Below, in pieces: positions 1-4,271 of a DNA stretch of 7,905 nt. The stretch comes from an uncultured Peptoniphilus sp. (lineage in GTDB: Bacteria > Bacillota > Clostridia > Tissierellales > Peptoniphilaceae), in the NCBI RefSeq assembly GCF_943913915.1, contig NZ_CALUAA010000026.1:1-7905 (forward strand), given 5' to 3'. Below the pieces are notes generated by a model. That model searched no databases. It was not told the DNA's origin and saw only the letters and a program-made list of their open reading frames with translations. Made by a program: the position numbers and the translations under genes. Position 1 is the first letter of the stretch, and each line of letters opens with the position of its first letter.

Positions 1-66
1 GAAAAACCGGGCGGAGAAGATCCAAAAGATCCGGAAAAACCGGGCGGAGAAGACCCGAAAGACCCG
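1..66 (+). repeat. Two 33-bp tandem coding repeats
   Basis: Two in-frame 33-base units (1-33 and 34-66) each encode EKPGGEDPKDP. They differ only at a few third-codon positions. Further copies may lie upstream of the window. Confidence 0.9.
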
Positions 67-438
67 AACAAACCGGGTACTCCTGATCCATCCGAACCGG
101 GCAAGGACGATCCGAATAAACCGGGTACCCCCGATCCTTCCGATCCGGGCAAGGACGACCCGAATAAACCGGGTACTCCCGATCCATCGGATCCCGGCAA
201 GGTTAATCCCGAAAAACCTTCCGACAATGAAGGATCTCAACCTCGCGAAGATCAAAAAACCAATACCGGAGGAGAAAAACGATCGAAGGCGTCCAACGAA
301 AGTGGCCGCAAGACGCACGACGAACGCAAAGCTCCTCAAACTTACGATCCCGGCATCGCAGCTCCCACAGGCTTGGCGGCGCTGGCATCGGGTCTCTTAC
401 TTGGCTTAGAACGCCTTAAGAGAAGAAATAGAAAATAA
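1..438 (+). CDS. C-terminal part of a repeat-rich, wall-anchored surface protein (5' truncated)
   Basis: The reading frame is open from base 1 to the TAA at 436-438, giving 145 residues of a larger protein whose start lies outside the window. Residues 1-22 are two copies of EKPGGEDPKDP, and residues 23-70 are three copies of a 16-residue unit close to NKPGTPDPSDPGKDDP. These Pro/Asp/Lys-rich repeats are typical of stalks that span the cell wall. A charged Ser/Lys/Arg linker (about 71-110) follows. The end has the three parts of a sortase signal: a motif-like APQTYD at 111-116, a hydrophobic stretch rich in Ala/Leu/Gly (about 118-137), and a basic tail ending KRRNRK. The motif differs from canonical LPXTG: Leu is Ala and Gly is Tyr. 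Covalent wall attachment is therefore inferred from the overall layout. The N-terminal functional domain cannot be known from here. It is probably an adhesin or surface enzyme. Transcription ends at the hairpin 475-520. Confidence 0.85.
   Translation, partial: EKPGGEDPKDPEKPGGEDPKDPNKPGTPDPSEPGKDDPNKPGTPDPSDPGKDDPNKPGTPDPSDPGKVNPEKPSDNEGSQPREDQKTNTGGEKRSKASNESGRKTHDERKAPQTYDPGIAAPTGLAALASGLLLGLERLKRRNRK
67..210 (+). repeat. Three 48-bp tandem coding repeats
   Basis: Three in-frame 48-base units (67-114, 115-162, 163-210) encode a 16-residue Pro/Asp/Lys unit with the core NKPGTPDPS-PGK. Copies 1 and 2 differ by one residue (Glu/Asp) and scattered synonymous bases. Copy 3 diverges at its end (KVNP in place of KDDP), which marks the transition to the non-repeated linker. 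Confidence 0.9.
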
Positions 439-474
439 AAACCTATAGACAATAATAAGCAGATAAGCCACTAC

Positions 475-520
475 AAAGACCCCCAAAGTCGAACTGAATG
501 TTCGGCCTTTGGGGTCTTTT
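475..520 (+). terminator. Strong intrinsic terminator after the surface protein gene
   Basis: The 20-base arms at 475-494 and 500-519 pair almost completely (AAAGACCCC...GGGGTCTTT as the base), with a single-base bulge on each arm and one G-U pair around a short TGAAT loop. The right arm runs into a T-rich end (TCTTTT). It lies 37 bases after the stop codon at 438. Confidence 0.9.
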
Positions 521-660
521 AATGGAAAAACAGAGTATTGCGTAAATTACAGAGTCGGTTTTGCGCCCTTGAGTTAAAGATTAAAGAGAACGGAAATATC
601 TCGATATTAGACATTATCTAAACGATCTGATTCAAACTATATTCTTTATATCGTTAAACT

Positions 661-691
661 TTGTAGGTAAAATCGATGAATTTGGTATATA
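661..691 (+). promoter_or_regulatory. Possible promoter of the SLH-CAP gene
   Basis: A TTGTAG hexamer (661-666) lies 19 bases before TATATA (686-691). The latter is preceded by TGG, which fits an extended -10 (TGnTATAAT-like). The hexamers are only moderate and the spacer is longer than ideal. Other AT-rich hexamers such as TATTAT at 776-781 are alternatives, so the true start is uncertain. The leader from here to the gene would be about 180 bases. Confidence 0.3.
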
Positions 692-740
692 AAAATCGAT
701 GAAACTAGTGGATAAAAAACACCGATTTGATATACAAAAA
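672..740 (+). repeat. Imperfect ~23-bp direct repeats upstream of the SLH-CAP gene
   Basis: Units at 672-694 and 695-717 both begin ATCGATGAA and end ATAAAA, and match at about 18 of 23 positions. A third, weaker unit (718-740) shares TTTGATATACAAAA with TTTGGTATATAAAA of unit 1. A period near two helical turns next to a gene suggests a protein-binding array, but no binder is known. Confidence 0.5.
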
Positions 741-781
741 GTACTCTTAAAAACTAAGTATATGAACTAAGAAGGTATTAT

Positions 782-803
782 AAATGGCTTAAAATAGCCG
801 TTT
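782..803 (+). promoter_or_regulatory. Small leader hairpin upstream of the SLH-CAP gene
   Basis: AAATGGCT (782-789) and AGCCGTTT (796-803) form an 8-bp stem with one G-U pair and a TAAAAT loop. A run of six T follows seven bases later. It could be a weak attenuator or a leader-stabilising hairpin; it is too weak and too far from the T run for a confident terminator call. Confidence 0.3.
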
Positions 804-860
804 GTAAGGGTTTTTTCTCTTGTATATTCTATGACGATGTGCTACGCTGATTTTAAGAAT

Positions 861-868
861 AAAGGAGG
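861..868 (+). promoter_or_regulatory. Ribosome binding site of the SLH-CAP gene
   Basis: AAAGGAGG ends 9 bases before the ATG at 878. It is a near-perfect Shine-Dalgarno sequence that fixes this start, and the signal peptide begins immediately there. Confidence 0.85.
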
Positions 869-877
869 TTCATTTAT

Positions 878-2104
878 ATGAAAAAGTGTAGCAAAATTTT
901 AGCGGCACTTGTACTCCTTATGAGTATATTGATGCCATCGTCCGTTCACGCAGCAGGGCGCGACGAGAAAATCGCCGTTTTAAAGAATGCAGGTGTCATT
1001 AGTGGTTATCCGGACGGCAGTCTCGGATTGGATAAGCCTATCAGTCGTGCGGAAGTTTCCGTACTTTTAATTCGTATGACGAGCAACACAGTAAATGGCC
1101 CGGGAGCCCAAATGTTTAAGGATGTACCTTCAAGCCACTGGGCAAGCGGGTATGTGCAAACGGCCTGTAATCTGAGAAATCCCAAAGGCATCTCCACCAT
1201 TGTAGGTTATCCGGACAGCAGTTTCCGTCCGGGCAATTCTGTAACGAATGCCGAAGTCATGAAAATGCTTACAGTAGTGGCAAAGAAAGATCTGACCCCC
1301 TCAGAAGTTAAAAACTCCACCTGGCCGACATCGTGGATTAATTGGGCTAATGAACTGGGTATTGTAGGTTCGGGAAGTGGCGTCGGTGCGTTGAATGCCA
1401 AAGCGCCGGCGACCCGTGGCGATGTCTTTGTTATGCTTTACAATGCGACCCAAGGTACAGTACCCGCCGGTGGAACAGGAGAGTACCGACCGGTAAGTGA
1501 GCAACCGGAGGTTGCACCGATCCGAAAAGCGCCTCAACCCGAAAAGCCTGTGGAAAATAATGTCGATGAATTTGCCGCCTTTAACAGCGGGAAAAGCTTT
1601 GATCACGAAAAATTCAACAGGGAATTTCTAGCGTTGATTAACGCTGATCGCACAAAGCAAGGTCTCGTACCCTTGAAATGGTGCAATGATTTTACAAACG
1701 GTGCTTGTATCAGAGCCGATGAACTGGTAAAAAACGGATCGATTAACGTGAATGGAAAGAGCCACGTGCGCCTCGACGGCAATTCGTGGGATACGGCATT
1801 CAATGATATTCAACCGAAGTTACGTACCACAATATGTGGCGAAAATCTGGCGGAGATCGTCCACATGTCAGGACAAAAAATCGGTAATAAGAGTCGCCTG
1901 TTTATGAGCGATGAAAAAATTCTTGCAGAAGCTTTTTATAAACTATGGTGGGATTCTCCCGGACATCGTGCCAATATGATGCAGCCGAAATATCGCTATA
2001 TCAATGTTCAGGTTCGCGTCGGTGATCACGCAAAACGCGGAAAATCTGATAAAAATGTTGTGTATTTCGTAGGTACCAGTTATTTTAGAGGAGATTTTAA
2101 ATAG
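878..2104 (+). CDS. Secreted S-layer-homology protein with C-terminal CAP/SCP domain
   Basis: The 408-residue product begins with a signal peptide (Lys-rich start, hydrophobic 7-20, likely cleavage after VHA or VHAA near 25-26). Three SLH modules follow: about 27-67 (GYPDGS, ISRAE at 55-59), 80-134 (FKDVPSSHWA, GYPDSSFRP, VTNAE at 122-126) and 148-190 (WINWANELGIV, ATRGD at 178-182). SLH modules normally bind pyruvylated secondary wall polymers and hold proteins non-covalently at the surface. Module 2 has Asn where the motif usually has Arg. A Pro-rich linker (about 194-235) leads to a CAP domain (about 243-403), the YkwD/SCP-like family. It shows the cavity residues expected of that family: His296 (SHVR), Glu322 (GENLAE), Glu351 and His363 (SPGHRANMM). 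Bacterial CAP proteins lack a settled biochemical activity. The mature part has four cysteines (97, 269, 277, 320), so disulfides are possible. It is a single-gene unit with its own ribosome site and terminator. Confidence 0.92.
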   Translation: MKKCSKILAALVLLMSILMPSSVHAAGRDEKIAVLKNAGVISGYPDGSLGLDKPISRAEVSVLLIRMTSNTVNGPGAQMFKDVPSSHWASGYVQTACNLRNPKGISTIVGYPDSSFRPGNSVTNAEVMKMLTVVAKKDLTPSEVKNSTWPTSWINWANELGIVGSGSGVGALNAKAPATRGDVFVMLYNATQGTVPAGGTGEYRPVSEQPEVAPIRKAPQPEKPVENNVDEFAAFNSGKSFDHEKFNREFLALINADRTKQGLVPLKWCNDFTNGACIRADELVKNGSINVNGKSHVRLDGNSWDTAFNDIQPKLRTTICGENLAEIVHMSGQKIGNKSRLFMSDEKILAEAFYKLWWDSPGHRANMMQPKYRYINVQVRVGDHAKRGKSDKNVVYFVGTSYFRGDFK

Positions 2105-2107
2105 AAG

Positions 2108-2134
2108 AAGCCGTTGCTTAGCGACGGCTTTTTT
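2108..2134 (+). terminator. Intrinsic terminator after the SLH-CAP gene
   Basis: AAGCCGTTGC (2108-2117) pairs with GCGACGGCTT (2121-2130) around a TTA loop with one G-U pair. It is followed directly by more T, giving a run of six. It begins three bases after the stop codon. Confidence 0.95.
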
Positions 2135-2181
2135 ATATGGGGGTTTTACGTGAATCGTTTTTTTATCGTCGCCCTCGTCTG

Positions 2182-2584
2182 ACGGGCGAGCAGGCTCGCC
2201 CCTACGGGTGCGTAAGGAATGGTTATGACAAAAAATTTTTTATAGGAATACGCGAGGATGTCTGACCGACTCAAAATAAAAAGATTCTATTGAGGCCTAA
2301 TGTAGGGGCGTGCCCTGCACGCCCGCAAGGGGTATGCGAATATAATTCCCCAACAGAAACACAAAACTTTCGTATGAATCCCATACGATGCGGAAAATGC
2401 CGCAGGCATTTTCTTCTCATCAAAAAGCCGGCCAGAATGGGGATGGGGTTCGCGGGGAAGGGGAAATGCGGCCTTTGCCTCTGAGCCCTTTCCCCTTCCC
2501 CGCGATAAGGTTTATCAGGTTGTATAAATCGATTTAAAAACAAGATTGGAGTGTGAATTGGTTTCTGATCTTTGCTCAGCCTTT
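2182..2584. repeat. Array unit 1 (403 bp, intact)
   Basis: Left palindrome 2182-2206 (stem 2184-2191/2194-2201, loop AG), A6T6 tract 2230-2241, right palindrome 2301-2326 (stem 2306-2313/2317-2324), small hairpin 2371-2387, 9-bp hairpin 2393-2413, and a perfect 16-bp stem 2451-2466/2489-2504 with a 22-base loop. An AT-rich tail follows up to the next left palindrome. This is the simplest copy and serves as the reference. Confidence 0.85.
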
Positions 2585-3101
2585 ACGGGCGAGTAGGCTC
2601 GCCCCTACGGGTGCGTAAGGAATGGTGATGACAAAAAATTTTTTATAGGAATACGCGACGATGTTTGACCGACTCAAAATAAAAAGATTCTGTTGAGGCC
2701 CAATGTAGGGGCGGGCTGAAGCCCTAGCCCGAAATCTTTGATTTCGTGGCAGGTCTCAACCTGTGCCCTGTGGGTATTCAAGAATCTCCGAGAAGCCGAG
2801 CGAAGCGAAGGCTGATTGGTAAGATTCGACGGACGCCCGCCCGCAAGGGGTATGCTAAAATATTCCTCCAAAAGAAAAAGGTGTCTTCTGTATGAATCCC
2901 ATACAATTCTGAAAATGCCGCAGGCATTTTCTTCTCATCAAAAAGCCGGCCAGAATGGGGATGGGGTCCGCGGGGAAGGGGAAATGCGGCCTTTGCCTCT
3001 GAGCCCTTTCCCCTTCTCCGCGACAAGATTTATCGGGTTATGTAAACCATTTTTAAAAAGAAGTTTAGAGTGAATTGGTTATTAATCCTTGCTCAGATTT
3101 A
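2585..3101. repeat. Array unit 2 (517 bp, with an extra ~118 bp inside its right palindrome)
   Basis: The same order as unit 1: left palindrome 2585-2609, A6T6 tract 2633-2644, right palindrome arms 2709-2716 and 2835-2842, small hairpin 2889-2905, 9-bp hairpin 2911-2931, and 16-bp stem 2969-2984/3007-3022. The spacer 2610-2703 differs from that of unit 1 at about five of 94 positions. The core from the 9-bp hairpin to the long stem is nearly identical to unit 1. The region between, and the tail, are more diverged. Confidence 0.85.
2717..2834. repeat. Extra structured segment at the apex of the unit-2 right palindrome
   Basis: Unit 1 has a 3-base loop at this place; unit 2 has about 118 bases. 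The segment has its own inverted pairs: CGAAATC-TTT-GATTTCG (2730-2746), CAGGT-CTCA-ACCTG (2750-2763), and GAATCT (2782-2787) with AGATTC (2822-2827) enclosing AGCC (2794-2797)/GGCT (2810-2813). The flanking palindrome arms still pair. It is either an insertion into unit 2 or a part lost from unit 1. Confidence 0.7.
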
Positions 3102-3306
3102 ACGGGCGAGCAGGCTCGCCCCTACGAAACGATGCACACTGCAGGTGCAAGATAAAATATAAAAAGAAGCAATGAGTCCGATTCATAATCAAATGCTACG
3201 GAGGAATCCCAATGTAGGAGCGGGCCTGCCCGCCCACCAGAGGTGTGGGATGGATTTTCACCCAAATGAAAAAGGTATCCCTTGTGTACGTACCATAGAA
3301 TGCATC
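3102..3306. repeat. Array unit 3 (truncated and diverged)
   Basis: Left palindrome 3102-3126 is intact. The spacer is 86 bases, with little similarity to the other units. The right palindrome 3213-3238 keeps an 8-bp stem with one mismatch. The small-hairpin site begins at 3283, again exactly 44 bases after the right palindrome, but its pairing is degraded. The 9-bp hairpin and the 16-bp stem are missing; the unit stops where the terminator of the convergent gene begins. Confidence 0.65.
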
Positions 3307-3345
3307 AAAAAAGGAAGCGAGATGGTGGTATCTCACTTCCTTTTC
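3307..3345. terminator. Bidirectional terminator between the repeat array and the lipoprotein gene
   Basis: GGAAG-C-GAGAT (3313-3323) pairs with ATCTC-A-CTTCC (3330-3340) around GGTGGT, with one C/A mismatch. A6 lies on the left flank and T4 on the right, so U-rich tails exist in both directions. On the minus strand it lies 9 bases after the lipoprotein stop codon and has a six-T tail, which is the stronger direction. Confidence 0.85.
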
Positions 3346-3353
3346 TATTTCTC

Positions 3354-4148
3354 TTAATTCTCTAAATCCGTCGAAGGTTTCGTGGATTGTTTTTTCGAGC
3401 CGGAACTCTTTGTGCTCTTGGTAGAGCTTTTGGTTGTAGCGGTGCCGCTCTTTGAGGATGAGCCGGAGCTTGTAGAAGAGCTACTCTTGCTGGAAGATCC
3501 GCTCTTGGAGCTTTTGTTCGTGCTCGATTTTGTATCGCTCGTGCCTTTACTCGTTGAGCTGCGTTTCGAGGTACTCCCTGCATCTGCCGTATCTTTATCC
3601 TTCGAAGAGGACGAGGTCTTTTCCTCCTTCGCCGTATCCCGATCGTCATAGTTCTTTTCGAAATAGCGAAGAAGCGCGTCGTCGCTCCCGTCTACCTTAT
3701 AAAATGCGTAGGTGTCGTGGGTAGGGCGCACGTCGCCTTCTGCCGTATCCCGGTAAAAGACGATGTATTCCTGATTGGGTGTAAGGGATTTCGGCGTTTT
3801 GAGTTCGATCGTGCTGAGAGCTCCTTTATAGTTTTTAATAAACTTGAGCGACACACCGCCGCCGGCATCGGATGAAAGTTCCACGAGGGAAATATAATCG
3901 CTCGCCTCTTCCAAAGCGGCGTAACGCGTTTTGGAATTTTCGCTTTCAAAAAGCTTGGTCTCTTCCCGTTCCAGATCGCCGACGGGATCGTATTCGCCTT
4001 CATCATTGTCGGTCGTGTCCTTATTTTTTTGAGCGGCCATCATGGTGCTGTCGGCATTGCTATTCGTCGCAACATTACTCTCTTCCTTGCCGCACCCCAT
4101 TAATGCTATAGCGAGTGCCAAAACAGGTGCCAATTTAAACCATTTCAT
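3354..4148 (-). CDS. Predicted lipoprotein with a Ser/Thr/Lys-rich C-terminal tail, function unknown
   Basis: The 264-residue product has a lipoprotein signal peptide: basic start (MKWFK), hydrophobic 7-17, and lipobox LMGC with the lipidated Cys at 19. The start is supported by GGAGGT six bases upstream (4154-4159 on the plus strand). Residues 20-60 are an acidic, Asn/Asp-rich spacer. Residues about 76-152 look like the only folded part: alternating strand-like segments including ISLVEL, VSLKFIKNYKG, STIELKTP, EYIVFYRD and YAFYKVDG. That pattern recalls small beta-barrel (OB/netrin-like) domains of extracytoplasmic proteins, but this is only a visual impression. From about 178 to 260 the chain is almost entirely Ser, Thr, Lys and Gly without a fixed period, and is probably disordered. 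I cannot name a function. Such a cationic tail could contact anionic wall polymers. It faces the SLH-CAP gene convergently and has its own promoter and terminator. Confidence 0.85.
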   Translation of the reverse strand: MKWFKLAPVLALAIALMGCGKEESNVATNSNADSTMMAAQKNKDTTDNDEGEYDPVGDLEREETKLFESENSKTRYAALEEASDYISLVELSSDAGGGVSLKFIKNYKGALSTIELKTPKSLTPNQEYIVFYRDTAEGDVRPTHDTYAFYKVDGSDDALLRYFEKNYDDRDTAKEEKTSSSSKDKDTADAGSTSKRSSTSKGTSDTKSSTNKSSKSGSSSKSSSSTSSGSSSKSGTATTKSSTKSTKSSGSKKQSTKPSTDLEN

Positions 4149-4153
4149 CCTTT

Positions 4154-4159
4154 ACCTCC
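4154..4159 (-). promoter_or_regulatory. Ribosome binding site of the lipoprotein gene
   Basis: The minus strand reads GGAGGT, then six bases, then ATG (4148-4146). It fixes the start directly before the signal peptide. Confidence 0.85.
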
Positions 4160-4200
4160 GTCCGTGTATGTCGCAAAAATTTTGTAAGTTTCTTGTTTCG

Positions 4201-4209
4201 ATTATACCA
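4201..4209 (-). promoter_or_regulatory. Extended -10 promoter of the lipoprotein gene
   Basis: The minus strand reads TGGTATAAT here: a consensus -10 (TATAAT, 4206-4201) with the TGn extension. No good -35 lies at 16-18 bases, as is common for extended -10 promoters. Transcription would begin near 4194, giving a leader of about 45 bases with the ribosome site inside. Confidence 0.7.
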
Positions 4210-4256
4210 TAGGGAGGGCAAAGAGCGAGGTCAGTTAGGAAAAATACCCCGCGAAG

Positions 4257-4265
4257 TGTTATAAT
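4257..4265 (+). promoter_or_regulatory. Extended -10 promoter of the cca-glmM-degV operon
   Basis: TGTTATAAT gives a consensus TATAAT (4260-4265) with the TGn extension. A weak TTAGGA (4235-4240) is the only -35-like element, at a 19-base spacing. The expected start, about seven bases after the -10, coincides with the A of the cca ATG at 4272. Confidence 0.7.
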
Positions 4266-4271
4266 AACTCT

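Larger units (their letters stand above)
521..860. other. AT-rich gene-free regulatory gap
   Basis: This stretch carries no credible coding frame; the ATG codons in it open only very short frames. It is much richer in A+T than the flanking genes. It holds the imperfect repeats at 672-740, a possible promoter at 661-691, a small inverted pair AACGAT (621-626)/ATCGTT (650-655), and a weak hairpin at 782-803. I saw no tRNA, no T-box motif and no riboswitch that I recognise. It is most simply the upstream control region of the SLH-CAP gene. Confidence 0.6.
2149..3306. repeat. Composite structured repeat array, two full units and one truncated unit
   Basis: This gene-free 1.2-kb stretch between two convergent genes is a head-to-tail array of one composite element. 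Each unit runs in this order: left palindrome (CGGGCGAG...CTCGCCCCTACG), an AT-rich spacer with AAAAAATTTTTT, an inverted copy of the palindrome (TGTAGGGGCG...CGCCCGC), a small hairpin (GTATG-AATCC-CATAC), a 9-bp hairpin (GAAAATGCC-GCA-GGCATTTTC), and a 16-bp stem of CGCGGGGAAGGGGAAA with its complement. Spacings are identical in units 1 and 2: 94 bases between the palindromes and 44 before the small hairpin. A GTGAAT...-rich flank just before the first left palindrome (about 2150-2181) resembles the flank before units 2 and 3, so the element probably begins upstream of that palindrome. The palindromes resemble the GTAGGGGCG...CGCCC class scattered through many bacterial genomes. The whole composite I do not recognise. 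Confidence 0.85.

Noticed and set aside
227..409. Plus-strand 60-codon frame over the end of the surface protein gene
   Set aside because: It overlaps the well-supported Pro-rich, sortase-type frame and has no ribosome site or recognisable product.
475..520. Regulatory palindrome or operator
   Set aside because: The long GC-rich stem with a T-rich end directly after a stop codon is fully explained as an intrinsic terminator.
521..860. Riboswitch, T-box or tRNA gene in the AT-rich gap
   Set aside because: No T-box sequence, cloverleaf or known aptamer core could be seen; only a short weak hairpin is present.
2451..2504. Intrinsic terminator formed by the 16-bp stem of unit 1
   Set aside because: No T tract follows on either strand, and the stem occurs as part of a repeated structure in both full units.
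2271..3073. Open reading frames of 60-90 codons on both strands inside the repeat array
   Set aside because: The homologous core of units 1 and 2 is read in different frames by the two sets, so the proteins are unrelated although the DNA is nearly identical; no ribosome sites; compositions are unlike the neighbouring genes.
2149..3306. CRISPR array
   Set aside because: Units are 400-500 bp with internal palindromes; there are no short regular repeats separated by unique spacers, and no cas gene is visible.
3382..3651. Plus-strand 89-codon Leu/Glu/Val-rich frame opposite the lipoprotein tail
   Set aside because: It is the antisense image of the Ser/Lys codon-biased tail; the lipoprotein gene has a lipobox, ribosome site, promoter and terminator, while this frame has none.
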